From Pseudocercospora fijiensis CIRAD86 (Eukaryota > Ascomycota > Dothideomycetes > Mycosphaerellales > Mycosphaerellaceae): DNA of 64,000 bases. Made by a program: the position numbers and the translations under genes. The notes beneath the pieces were generated by a model, which was given only the letters and a program-made list of their open reading frames with translations, was not told the DNA's origin and did not search any database. Where the stretch lies: the NCBI RefSeq assembly GCF_000340215.1, contig NW_006921533.1:7006500-7070499 (forward strand), in the 5' to 3' direction. Numbering within the stretch: the stretch's first letter is position 1; each line of letters starts with the position of its first letter. Below, piece by piece: positions 9,682-21,173 of the stretch.

Positions 9682-11079
9682 ATGGCATCGATACCGCGCA
9701 ATATCGATCGATCGACGCTAAGTTTCTTTGCAGCCGCCGGCCTGGCATGCTCAACAAAGATCGCCACGACTGCCATCATTACGCGACTGACTGCAACGTC
9801 TCTGCGCCGCCAATCCATCTTCCCTGTTGCTGCAGCTGCTTCAGCATTCGACATACTCTCTATCATCACGCTTCTCGTAGCCACGGCATTTTTCCTTCGG
9901 CGATCCTCACGAGCCTCCACCCTTTCAGCCTGGATATCTGGCGCGTCAATATGCCTCGTGGCTACCATACTAGGTCTCGTTGCGCTTGTCTCAGCTTTGA
10001 ATGTGACCCGCGATCATGTCCTCGGAGACAACATTAATCAATCGAGGGCCCACGACCTCGCCGGAGCCGGCATTGCTATCGAACTGATCGCATTGGTGCC
10101 GCAATCAATATTCTACTATCTCATCTGGCCTCGCACGCCCAAAAGCCAATCCGAGGTTCCCACCGTACACGTCCAAGAACGACAGTCGCCGTACTCCATG
10201 AAGCCCCAATCAATAGCCGTCCATCTGGGATCGCTAGGGCCTAGCTCGCCAAAATTCTTTGGTGTCAAGCAGAATCAAGAGCCAACATCTCCATCACTGT
10301 CTGCATTCACGTCCAGCCCGAGATCCTCGCTAAGGCACTCAGCGAGCAACGCCTTGAAACCTATGACATCTCGAACTCGTCTACTACTGGGCACGTCCTG
10401 GTGCTCTACGAGAGATGCACGAGAAATCCACTCAACCGGCGAGGCTGCCACGGAAGCTGTGAGGAGCACTGACGAGTTCGAGAACTGGGATACATCAAAA
10501 GTGGACGACGATTTTGACAATTCTTTTCGATCCAAAACACGACTAGAGACCATCCCCGGCAGTCGTCCGGTTTCGCCCGCGCATCCACTGAATGGACCTT
10601 TCACCGGCGACGGAGAAGAATTGCGTAAGCCGGTATCTCCTGCGGATACTCCAGTGGCTTCACCTTCATCCGAGACAGGGTCTTTGCGCAACCTTCCGAG
10701 ATCCATGTCGATCCCAAGAAGATCAAGTGCGCCCGACAACAGCGCAGACGAATCCCACATTCACCCTCTCTTCCGAACAGAAAGCCCGGCGCCTCCACCT
10801 TTGACATCTCCAGGCACGATAATCACTGCTTCTCCGTATGCTGGACAGATTGTGTCACCGGAGGTGGCTTTGACAAGTCCGAGACTACTGGGCCAAGGCA
10901 GTCGTCCGGCAAGTCCGATGCTCTCGCCAATAATACGTAGCAGACCCGGCAGTGTGAAGAGCTTCCGTGGAGGATTGCCTACTTCACCGGCTGATCAGGA
11001 GCCAATGCCGTTGTCGCAGCTCAATATCATTGCAATGCGACAAGCTCAGTCACAAAGTCCGATCAGCCCCAATGACTGA
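9682..11079 (+). CDS. Four-helix membrane protein with long Ser/Pro-rich tail
   Basis: An intronless ORF of 465 aa. I chose the ATG at 9682 (context ctcaccATGG) over the in-frame upstream ATG at 9640. Four hydrophobic segments fall in the first ~160 residues: LSFFAAAGLACSTKIATTAI, FPVAAAASAFDILSIITLLV, SGASICLVATILGLVALVSA and AGAGIAIELIALVPQSIFYY. The remaining ~300 residues look disordered: rich in Ser, Pro, Thr and Arg with many SP motifs (PRSMSIPRRSSAPD, SPMLSPIIRSRPGS), which are possible phosphorylation sites. The layout resembles uncharacterised four-helix proteins with a long cytosolic tail in filamentous fungi. I do not recognise a family and assign no function. Confidence 0.75.
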   Translation: MASIPRNIDRSTLSFFAAAGLACSTKIATTAIITRLTATSLRRQSIFPVAAAASAFDILSIITLLVATAFFLRRSSRASTLSAWISGASICLVATILGLVALVSALNVTRDHVLGDNINQSRAHDLAGAGIAIELIALVPQSIFYYLIWPRTPKSQSEVPTVHVQERQSPYSMKPQSIAVHLGSLGPSSPKFFGVKQNQEPTSPSLSAFTSSPRSSLRHSASNALKPMTSRTRLLLGTSWCSTRDAREIHSTGEAATEAVRSTDEFENWDTSKVDDDFDNSFRSKTRLETIPGSRPVSPAHPLNGPFTGDGEELRKPVSPADTPVASPSSETGSLRNLPRSMSIPRRSSAPDNSADESHIHPLFRTESPAPPPLTSPGTIITASPYAGQIVSPEVALTSPRLLGQGSRPASPMLSPIIRSRPGSVKSFRGGLPTSPADQEPMPLSQLNIIAMRQAQSQSPISPND

Positions 11080-11980
11080 ATAATATCACATCGTGCCATG
11101 CTAATGGCAAGAATATCACCACATACGATGGCCTTCTAGGAGGACAGTGACGGGAAGCCCTTCGACTAGACGCTGGACCCAGAATCTCGACACATACGAG
11201 CGGACCTCCGAGATGTCGACACGACAGTCACAGCTAGAACCAGATCTCTCATTCTGGATACCTGTCAAACGCGTGAAAATAAGTCTCCTCCCGCTCGAGA
11301 TAGTAGACATATGGAGGAGGGTCGGTTTGCGAGGAGTCTGGCATGGTCCGAGTGGTTTCGAAGTTGCGTACACGACGAGGAATGAGGTTTGCTATAGAAG
11401 AAGAAAAATCACGAAGACTTAATGAGTGAATGCTTCACAGCACAACACACAAGAAAAAATATGAGGATCATGTATGTACGATCGCTGGAATATACAGCAC
11501 AGGAGTAGTAATAGTATAATTATAACGAAAGCATGTTGTATGAATGGAAGTCGTTGAAGAGTAGTAACAGTGGTGAGTGGGCGGTGGCCACGGGTCGTCT
11601 AGTCTTGAGGAGAGTGCACGATGCTGCTGCATCTTCATCCTCCTGCGTTACTCACATTTCTTCTCGATCGCAGATTCCCCATCCCCATTTAGTATCTAAT
11701 AAAAATAACATACTTCGACAAGACTTGATGGCTCTCTCACCGGCACTTTTGCAACAACAGAAAGCTTTCACCAAGAACAGAAGCTGCACTCACCGCTGAC
11801 CATCTAATCTCAAAAACAATAGGCAGAGCTCTCAACAAAAGCATCGAGAGAGACAAGTATGTCCTGTCGTGACGGGGCCTAATGCAGGGAGGAGAAGCAG
11901 CATAGCATAGCATAGCCTCAATCGTCATCATCAAAAGCGGACCATATAGCGAAACCGAAACCGAAATTTGATAGGAATGG
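11080..11980. other. Intergenic, no gene seen
   Basis: This 0.9-kb stretch runs from the membrane-protein gene to the left end of the TIR element. It holds a short CATAG pentamer run at about 11901-11915 and no supported gene. Confidence 0.5.
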
Positions 11981-12209
11981 GGTCCCGTTCGGTCGTCCTG
12001 TTGTCGTGGGTCCACTTTATTTAGATAACGCTGTCCACCACCACAACAGCGGTCTGTTCGGTTGTCGTCGTTATCGTGGTGTGTTATCGTGTCCAAATAA
12101 CACTTCTTGAACTGGCCAAAGTGGATACTCATTTAACCCTCGCTTCTATGCCTGAATGTAGTATAGTGCACTAAAACCATAGTTATCTAGCAAACTCGAT
12201 CCTTCTGCT

Positions 12210-12391
12210 TGTTGTGGTTCAGTTAGGTGATATACTAGTCAGCTGATAGTATTAGCTGACCTATGCCAAGAGGAAGGATACACAATAGGTATATTAACTG
12301 CAGTTTCTGTAGTAGGCTCCTAATCCTTCTTCGTACAGTTACATAGTTGTTAATCCGATAATTAGTTGCATCCTTAGCACGATTTATAATA
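12210..12391 (+). repeat. Copia 5' LTR
   Basis: 182 bp, starting TGTTGTGG and ending in a RIP-altered TTTATAATA. It is followed by GGTTATAAGCCCGGCGC, the likely primer-binding site region. It differs from the 3' LTR at 18 positions, all transitions at CpA/TpG. Confidence 0.92.
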
Positions 12392-12584
12392 GGTTATAAG
12401 CCCGGCGCATACGCTCACCTATCTAGTTCAACTATAAAAGAACTGTTTCTAGAGTCTACCAAACAGAGCTAGCTATCTAGACCTATTAGGTACCTAGTTA
12501 AGAGCTCTAGTTCGGACTAAAACCTAGCAAGTGTCCCTTATAAGCCCTACCTAGCACTATACTAAAAGGCAGCTAGGAACGATA

Positions 12585-15500
12585 GACACCAATTAGACAA
12601 AGACAGTAAAGGAGAATTAGGTTCTTAGGAAGGGGATTAACTTCTAAGACTGGAAGCTTATGTTCTAGGCGGCCCTTCTAGAAAAGGACCTAGTTAGTAT
12701 AGTATTCTATAGACTTGACTAGGCTAATGAAATAAAACCACCTCTGAAAAGCATGTTTATAGGGGACTTAGCCGATCAGTAGTATAGAGATATGTTTAGG
12801 GACTGGAAGAAGAAAGACATCTAAGCCCTAGGCATACTTATTGCTAGACTCGACCCTACCCTTAGACTAGACTTCGGTAATATACCTAAGTTAGCTAAGG
12901 ATATATACGACTACATTGAGGCTCTATACAAGCCTATTATAACCGTAGACATATTTGATACCATTAAACTCATTAGGCACATTAGGATGCCCCTTACTAA
13001 TCCGAATACCTAGCAGTACTGCGAATCTTTTTAGCAGTAGTTTAATAGATTCCAAACATCGACAGAACAATTTGCTAGCTTAGTTATAACAATAGAAGCG
13101 CCTATAAAGTTATTAGATATTAAGATGCCTAACATGCTTATTAGGATACTGTTTATTTAGGGCCTTTCTAGTTACGAATAGCTCAGATCCTAGAAGTATA
13201 ATAATAAGCCTAAAGCTAAGGACTCCTCCCTTAAAGCAATAATGACGTCCCTAAGGAGAGAAAAGCCTCCTAGACAGTTATCTAGCGGCTTAAAGCTTGT
13301 TAGAGGGGCTATTAGCAATAATGACGACTAGTGCACTTAGTGCAAGCATAAACACACTAACGCTAAGTGCTACAAGCAATACCCTAATATAGCACTACCT
13401 AGTTAGGGAAAGAAAGACAAGAGCAAAGACAAAGACAAAGGCAAGAAGGGTAAAGGCAAAGGAAAGGGCAAATCTAGTAGTACTATTAACAATAATAAAG
13501 ATAAATCAGACTCCTCCTCTAACTCGGAAGATAAGGGAGACTATTAGCTAGACGGCCTTAGTAGGGGCCTAATTAGGGGAGCTATTGCAAAGCCGGGACT
13601 AGCTGCAGCAAGCTCTAAGAACCTAACAGCTAATACAAAAGTTTGGGATACAGGTACATTACTACACATTATAGGGAACAAGAGCTAGTTCAGCGATCTT
13701 AAGCACCTAACTAAGCCTATTCAGTTCTCCTAAGCAGTAGGAAAATTAAGTATATTACGATTAGGAACTGTTAACATCCTCCTAACCTATAAAGGAAAGA
13801 AAACCCTAATCACTCTAATAGACGTCCTCTACTCCCCGAACTTAGATTGCAACCTAATCTTAGCAGAGCGTCTTTAGAAGAAATGTAGTATTCACTTAGA
13901 TAGACCTTTAAGCACTTTAATGCTTAAAGGCAAGCCAATTAGAAAGGTTAAGGAAGTACAAGGAGTACTCGCCCTTAAAGATGCTAAAGTTAAAATGCTA
14001 GGCTTAGCTTTAAAACCAAACTTAGAATCGAGTTAGAAAGGGCAGCTATTAGCCCTAGCTATCGCTAGACTACGAGCGGACACATTGAGATAGCATTAGA
14101 GACTTAGCTACGTCGGCAACAAGATCCTAACAGCTACTAAGGAAGCCATTCTAGGCCTAGAAGAAGTTAATATATCTGAACTCGAGCACTATAAGACCTA
14201 TAAGCTCTCGAGAGCTCAAAGAGTTATATTAAGAGAACACAGAACCAGACTAGAAAAAGCCCTTAACGAAGTCTATATTAACCTTGTTAGCGTACAACTA
14301 TTTGATCTGTTTAGAAACAGGTACATCATAATCCTAACTAATGCTAAAACTAGGCTCAGGTAGGGTCTGTTACTTCGAAACAAAGACAAGGTAACAAGTA
14401 GTAACAAGCTAACTAACTGGATAGCTAGAATCAAGAGGTAATATAACAAAATCCCTAAGATTATCTTCAGTAATAGCGGGGGAGAGTTTACTAACAACGA
14501 TCTAGTACATTTTGCAGAGGAAGTTAGTATTAGATAGGATATATCTACACTATATACACCGGAGCAGAATAGCATTACAGAGTCGTCAAATAAGACGATT
14601 CTGCTTAAGGTAAGAGCAATAATGATTAACTCTAGCCTACTAATGTACTGCTAGTGCTTTGCAGTAATGCATTCGATTTACCTAACTAACAGACTAGTAA
14701 ACTTAAGAACTAAGGAAGTTCCACTTAAGGCTTTCGAATTAGACTTAAATATCGGCAGTATAGACATTAACCTATCTAAGACGAGACGGTTTGGCTACAA
14801 GGCATTCAAATACCTCGAATCCGGGGTTAAACGACTTAACTCCTAGAAATTTGCACTAAGAGCTTTCGTTTACTAGTTCATTAGATTCTAAGAAAATTCA
14901 TTAACAAACTATCTGCTTTGGAACCCGTACTAGAAGGATGGCGTATAGCAGTATAATATTAGATTCTCTCTATACGTTACCTTCAACGAGGACTTTGTCT
15001 ATAAAGACAATTTCACTAAGCTTCTAAGTACCCTTTAAGCTTAGAGGGAGTATTTAAGACTAGCTGTCCCTTAGGAGACCATTTAGGTACTTGAAACCCA
15101 GTCTAACCTTTTATTTGAGTTAGGAATCCTAGCACTATTCCCTAGTAATGACTAAACACTTCAGCACTCTTTAGAACCTTAGGGGGAGCTATTTAGAGGT
15201 AGCATCCCTTAGCCTTAGCAGGCTTATAATTAGGAAGATTAGGAAGACTCCCTTATAGCTTAGGGGGAGTAAGGTACACTTAAGCAAGGAATACTACCTC
15301 AGCTAATACCTACAGCTAATGAGCTAATACTCTAAAATCACCAACTAGAACTACTAGCTGCCTAGTAGGAAGCTGCTCCTAAGAAAAATCAGTACACTTA
15401 AGAAACAGATACTACTGAACTAGAAGACACCCTAATTACTCCCTTCTAAGTCCCTAAGACTACTAGTAAGAGAAAGAGGGCTCCTAACCCACCTTAGCTA

Positions 15501-17136
15501 AACCCTCCTTAAGCCGAAGTACGACTTAGGTCTAGCAGAGCCGTAGCTAAGCATAACTATAGCAAGATTACTAAGATTGCTATAGCTACTGCTATAAAAG
15601 ATGCTTAGAAGCTAGCTGACCCAATAACCCTAGCTGAAGCCCTAAAAAGGCCTAACTAGGATAAATAGAGAAAAGCCGTTATAAAAGAGATAAGGTCTCT
15701 TGAAAAGTCTAGTATAATCGAGTAGATTCTAGCCGAATCCCTGCTAAAAGGCAGAATACCTCTAATAGGAAAATGGGTTTTCAAGATCAAATACCTGCTA
15801 GACGGCTCTATTAATAAATACAAGGCAAGATGGACAGCTAGAGGCTTTATATAGAAGCAAGGTCTTAACTATGTTAATACCTATGCTCCTATACTAAGAG
15901 TAGCTACTGCTAGACTTGTCCTTAAGCTTTCAGTAAACAAAAACTAGAAGCGAAGACAGGTTGATATCGAGACTGCTTTCTTAAATCCCCCTCTAGACAA
16001 AGAGATTTTCATTAGACCCCTAGAAGGCGCGCACCTATTTAAGAAGCACCCTCTAAAGTAGATTATCCGTGTTAGAAAAGGATTGTATAGCCTTAAGCAG
16101 GCTGCTAATCTCTAGTACTATAATACTTTAGACACTCTTCGTCAACTTAGCCTAAGCAGGACAAAGAGTGACTGTTGCCTATAGCAAGGTAATAGTATTC
16201 TTGTCCTCCTTTATATAGATAATTTCCAAATCTTTAGAACCTCTAAGGTAAAGATCGATGCTCTAATTGAAGGTCTTCGTAAGAAGTACACAATTAAGAT
16301 TATTACGTCTAACCTGTTTCTAGGCCTTTATCTAAAGGAAGACAAGGAGGGAAACCTTACTATCTCCTAGATACACTATGCTAAAGAGAAGCTTCAGAAG
16401 CATAGCTTAGACTAGTACAAGCCAATAAAGCATCTACTTAAGAAGCTTTACGAGCCTCTTACAACCCTCTATAACCGTTAGGACTACTAGCTATTTAACA
16501 CTATAATTGGTAAAATGCAGTTTCTAGCTAACTAAACTAGACTAGATATCAGCTATACCGTCAACCACCTTACTAGGTTCCTTTAGAATCCCGGACCTAA
16601 GCATATTATAGCTACTAAACATCTCTAGAGGTACATTACTAGCACAGTTAACAAAGGACTTATCTTTAGAAAGAAGAAAACTTTAGAATTTTAGGCATAC
16701 TCTAACGCAGACTTTGCTAGTAACCCTTTATTATTAAGATTAACATTAGGCGCCCTTATGCTTCTTAACAACACTCCAATTATATAGAGATTACAGCTCT
16801 AGAAGGAAGTCGTACTCTCTAGCACTAAAGCAGAATATATTGCTCTAATAGAAGTATACAGAGAAATCTGCTAGCTCCGAAATTTAATAACTGAGCTTTA
16901 ACTACTTACTAGGGAAGAAGTCAACAGGATTCATATCTAGGTAGACAACTAGTCAGCTATTTCCCTTATTAAGGACTACACAAATTCTAAGAGGTCGAGG
17001 CATATTTCCCTTAGGAACCACTACTGCAGAGAATAGTATGCCTAGGGAAAGATTAGTGTCGAATTCGTTACTACTGATAAACAGCTAGCGGACTGTTTTA
17101 CTAAGCCTAAATCTCTAAACAAAATTCTCTAATAAT
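12585..17136 (+). pseudogene. Copia gag-pol relic
   Basis: All landmarks share one frame (codon starts divisible by three), so gag and pol were one polyprotein. A gag core starts near 12600. A zinc knuckle with C-x2-C-x3-H-x4-C spacing lies at 13332-13373, one residue short of the usual spacing. The protease WDTGT is at 13644. The integrase HHCC/DDE region runs from about 14090 to 14600: FSNSGGEFTN has Asn for the catalytic Asp, and YTPEQNSITE follows. The RT begins near 15760 with KWVFKIKYLLDGS and has YIDN where YVDD is expected. RNase H ends with TKAEYIAL and DKQLADCFTK. Many in-frame TAG/TAA codons stand for Gln or Trp; no frameshift was noticed. Confidence 0.88.
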
Positions 17137-18823
17137 ACAGCGTCTCTAGGACAAACTCCTAAGTTACTCCTTTGGAAAGAAAAATCTTATTTATAGGATT
17201 AGAAAACAAGCTTTATATACTCATTAAATTTCATTCTAATTTCTAGAAACAGCCTAGCTGTACTATACAGTCTAAGCTGCAAAATTTCTTTTATAACAAC
17301 ATTGAGACTAAGCAGGAAGAAATACCCTAGCCCTTAAGAGTTAGAAACTCTCTAATACTACAAGGCTTTCACTAATCTAGACTGCCTAGCCTATTTCAAA
17401 ATCGAAAACACACATTACAGCTCTCTGTCTACTAGAAAAAACCGAATCTCCCTAATTAGCCACCTATCTCAGCATTACTGTCTTCGTAATTAGAGAAACC
17501 CCTCTAAGGACTACTAGAATCACGAGTCGAGCTAGGACTAGTAAACAACCTAGAACCTAGACTACGACTACGTCCCTAAGTAGCAGCCTAGGTATAAGCA
17601 TTTGCCTACTATAGTAGCAAATTTGCTACTACCTAGGCGCCCTAAGGAGTACTCTAATCGATGCTAGACGGGACTAGCACGTACAGACGACGCTAATTAG
17701 TGCCTGCTCTGCTCCCCGGATTGCGAGGCGGCAGAGGCGCTATAGGCGTCTAACGATTCGTATTAGAGCGTAGCCGAGAGACGTAACCTAATAAAAGAAT
17801 TAGTGTTTTTGCTTCAAAAAAAATATATAAGACTAGATTCAACTTACTAGAGAACTCGCATTGACTATAATAATTTAGGCTAGCACAGTTAGTACAAGCG
17901 CCCTTTAGGAAAGCGATATCCTAACCGTTGATTCGATAACTTAGAGTTACATACTCTAAGTACGGACCCTTTAACTGCTTATAAGGACCGCACTAGCTGT
18001 TACTAGTATACACGCGTCTAGTAGCAGCCGTATATACAAGCGCGGCAGGCAAGTAGTTAACATTCGATTTTAAGCCTAAATTGAATGCCTTAGCCGCCTT
18101 ACGCAGACGCAGAGGCATACTTAGAAACAGCCGAGCATTATCCTAGCTCGTAATAAAATGCCTAATATTAACGTTACGTAGCTAAGGCGGAGTCTGCTCC
18201 GGACCAATATTAGTTAAGCACTAGATGATTCTCTAAAGAATCGCGATAGTCAACTAAACTTCCTTAAGAACTGCGCCTAGTTAGCAAATTGTTAGAAAAG
18301 GGGAAACTCTAACAGCAACACTTACTAGTCTCTATAAGCTAAAGCTTGTTATAACGCGAAGGGTGCCGATTCTTGTTTAGATCATTACTACTACCGCCGC
18401 TGCTACTACTATCTATACTACTCGCTATACTCCCCGGGCTAGGGTAAAGAATTATCGCTATATTAAAGTCTCGGCTAGCTATTAGACTTAAGGGTCTTAG
18501 TAAGAATTTGAAATCTAGTAGAGGCTGCTAGTGCTCTAGGGATTGCTAAAGAGTGGATTGTAAAAGTTTAGGTTATCTAGTCAAGTTTAAGTATCTTTTA
18601 TAGGTGCCTACTAACCCTGCAATTACGACTAAGGACATTACTCTAAAGCAAACCAATTAGCAAACAATATAATATAAGCACGTATAAGTAGTACAGCATA
18701 TAAAGCTGCATATAAAGCAGATATAGCCTAACATCTAAAGACAGTTAGAAGATGAAGTAAAGCTCTAAGCCTAGATTTGGAGTATCTAATCTGAATAGCA
18801 TATTATCTCTACCTAAGGGGGAG
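17137..18823 (+). other. Post-pol segment of the Copia element, unassigned
   Basis: About 1.69 kb lies between the end of RNase H and the 3' LTR, much longer than the usual Copia 3' leader. It has no recognised domain. It contains an 18-bp perfect palindrome around 17612-17629 (AGTAGCAAATTTGCTACT) bracketed by GCCTAGGT/ACCTAGGC arms, and an A-rich run at about 17815. It ends in the polypurine tract. It may be an acquired segment, a degraded extra ORF or a separate insertion. Confidence 0.6.
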
Positions 18824-19005
18824 TGTTATAGTTTAGTTAGGTAATATACTAGTCAGCTAATAGTATTAGCTAACCTGTACTAAGAGGAAGGACATATAAT
18901 AGGTATATTAACTGCAGTTTCTATAGTAGGCTCCTAATCCTTCTTCGTATAGTTACATAGTTGTCAATCCGATAATTAGTTGCATCCTTAGCACGATTCA
19001 CAACA
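18824..19005 (+). repeat. Copia 3' LTR
   Basis: 182 bp, starting TGTTATAG and ending CACAACA. It pairs exactly in length with the 5' LTR. Confidence 0.92.
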
Positions 19006-19273
19006 CTGCTCAGTTGGCAAGATATCACCTGTTTCTCAGCCCTACGTGATGCCGCAAGACCGCAATAAGGAAAGGCGTGGTGGTAGTAGTGGTGGTGACT
19101 CTACCACATCCTACAGGGGCTAATAACACGACAACTTGGCAACCGAACAGACACCTGTTATGGTGGTATTATAGCGCCAATTCTAACACGATATATAGTG
19201 GAGACAACGACCGTGGAAATCCACTATAACACCAGTTATCTATACCACGACAACCGGACGACCGAACGGGACC

Positions 19274-20290
19274 TGGGTTAATCTGTTCCCAGCTCTAGCT
19301 CTACCAAATTTTGCCGAAGAAAGCTCGTGTCCAGTTGGAAGGCGCCGCAAATGCTTCCTGGAAAGGAGTTGTGTCAAGCTTATTTAGGTAGGTAGGTAGG
19401 TAGCTTCTGGAGAGCTATGGGTGAGCTGTAGGCAAGACTACTTATCGCTTTTGAAACTTCACGCAATCGTCGATCCTCCTGGGCTTTGCTCTGCTTGTTA
19501 CGAGAACGGAAGTGAAGATGGAAGTGTTGTTGGGGTTGTTGGATATCTCGCACGAGGTGGAGGTTCGTATATCGTAATAACGTATATTCATTTTTTTTGT
19601 TCAGCCTGGTAGCGCAGTCCTCGCATTCTTCCATGCCTCTCATTAGAGAATTTGAGAAGACAATCAATTCTCATCGTTCCATTTCCGAAGACATTTCCTC
19701 GCATGGCGGGTTAGTCGTGATGATGTTTCGGGTGGAGTTGATAAAGCATGAGCTTGATGAGAAGAAAAAAAACTTGTCGCTCGGTATCATCATCATGCCC
19801 AGAAGCTTTCCAATGATCGCTGAGCACTGCCTTGGTCGGCGGCATGTTGTCGTACAAGCGAACGAACATCCTTCGGAAACCCACTTTCAAGACTTCCTAT
19901 CGAATAGCTTTCCTGTTCCAAAGGCTCTTGTAAAGACCAACGCTTCGCAACAGCTGACGAAGATTCCCCTTCATCAAGTGTACGAATATTCTATTCGTTC
20001 AAGAGGGATTTCAGAGCCAACCCATTTCCAAACCCGATTGGCTTCCGTTACCTGAAACGTGGACAAGCAGTTCCGGAGTAACGCTGACGACTAATGTCAA
20101 GACACGTGGACAGAGATGCGTAGACGGTGCAGCGTCTTCCGATTGTTTCTCGGTCAGCGAACGCAAGAAGTGCCAGAGTCGCCGCGCGTCTTGTCTTGGG
20201 TCTTGTGAGAAGCCAATGCCGAAGAGGACTTGCGAGCATGAGAAATGCGACGACAGGTTTTCATCACATCCGTATGGGCCACCCTCGCGT
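19274..20290. other. Intergenic, no firm gene
   Basis: About 1 kb with an AGGT tetramer run near 19385-19402. A 152-codon ORF at 19597-20055 lacks protein character. The 20.0-20.3 kb part may hold the broken downstream half of the F-box-like ORF described next. Confidence 0.4.
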
Positions 20291-20611
20291 CTATCCTATG
20301 TTCTGAGCGGAATCCTCCGCGTGCTCGATGATCTCTGGCAAGGTGACGAGATCGAAGATGGCATTTCTGATCTCCGGCGGCAGCTTCCACAGTGGACTCT
20401 GCTCCTGCAGATGGCACTGGTTCAAGGTGTCATGAAGATCATTCTCAGGCTTGACAGTGTCGTACCAGTCGGTCGGCAGCATCGGGTTCAGTTCGTCTGC
20501 AGGACTGTGTGTCACGCCCTCTGGTTGCCTGGCGGCAATGCTCTCGCGATGGCCATTGAATGGTTTTGCTTTCAAACATCTGGGACGCAGCTTGTGCAGC
20601 TTCTCCAGCAT
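20291..20611 (-). pseudogene. F-box/2EXR-like gene fragment
   Basis: A 106-codon ORF with the motif SPLWKLPPEIRNAIFDLVTL near its end, typical of the large fungal F-box/2EXR family. It stops soon after (QNIG). A second family-like piece, VMKTCRRISHAR, follows within ~150 bp in another frame. Either a short intron or a frameshift separates them, and I see no convincing splice sites. The usual family length is about 250-400 aa, so this looks like a broken gene. It could still be real with an unrecognised intron. Confidence 0.4.
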
Positions 20612-21173
20612 CTTGTCCCGGGTAGATGATATCTACAGCCAGCCTGGGCAGCGTTGCAAGGTGGTTTATCTAGGCGGGCGGACTGTTGCCTTCTGTCCAA
20701 GGAACTAAGTTGCACCCCTTGTCAATGCAAAGACGGCGTGATGGCAGCAATTGTTCAACAAAAGAAGAGGCGAGCTGAAGATCGAAGGACTAATGTCGTC
20801 AGCTGACACCTTTGGCACATAGCGACCACGACCACGAGCACCCAGTGTGAAAATGGAGAGCATCATGGTTTTTGAGTGGTAGAATCTGTATTGTTCACAC
20901 TCGCACCTCTTCTTGAGGGCGGGAAGCTAATTCTACAGAACGAGTTGAGCTGGACTCGTCAGCCTCCCCTACTTTGTCCTATTGAAAACAAATGTGGTAT
21001 CTTCCTCTGCAGTTTCTCATGTTAGAACTCCCTGGGTGCTCACCGGCACCCCTTTCCAAATCTCCATAGCAATTTCCATATTGAACTCCAATCCCTCTGC
21101 AGAGCTGCGCCGTGTGTGAAGTGAAACATCTTGGACAAAGTAGGGCCAGGTTGAAATACAAGTCGAGGTCAAT
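20612..21173. other. Intergenic, no gene seen
   Basis: A 560-bp stretch between the F-box fragment and the 3' end of the kinase gene. Short ORFs only. Confidence 0.45.

Larger units (their letters stand above)
12210..19005 (+). mobile_element. Full-length Ty1/Copia LTR retrotransposon, RIP-mutated
   Basis: The element is 6,796 bp with 182-bp LTRs at both ends (TG...CA in the less-mutated positions) and a perfect 5-bp target duplication CTGCT (12205-12209 and 19006-19010). A polypurine tract AAGGGGGAG lies directly before the 3' LTR. Inside is a single gag-pol reading frame with the Copia order gag, protease, integrase, reverse transcriptase, RNase H. About 1.69 kb of unassigned sequence follows pol. 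RIP is milder here than in the Harbinger and Gypsy elements: CpA is still common. Confidence 0.93.
11981..19273. mobile_element. TIR element (~490 bp) split by a Copia insertion
   Basis: Terminal inverted repeats of 29 bp lie at 11981-12009 and 19245-19273 and match at 28 of 29 positions (outer end GGTCCCGTTCGGTCGTCC). A second similar motif (TCTGTTCGGTTG) lies just inside each end in inverted orientation. With the Copia element and one target copy removed, about 492 bp remain, too short for a transposase. It is therefore a MITE-like non-autonomous DNA transposon. I could not find a clear target duplication, so the superfamily is open. Confidence 0.72.

Noticed and set aside
17580..17645. The palindrome in the Copia post-pol segment as a separate MITE
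   Set aside because: No target duplication or second inverted-repeat end could be found around it.
19597..20055. 152-codon plus ORF
   Set aside because: No recognisable motif, no good start context and no splice support.
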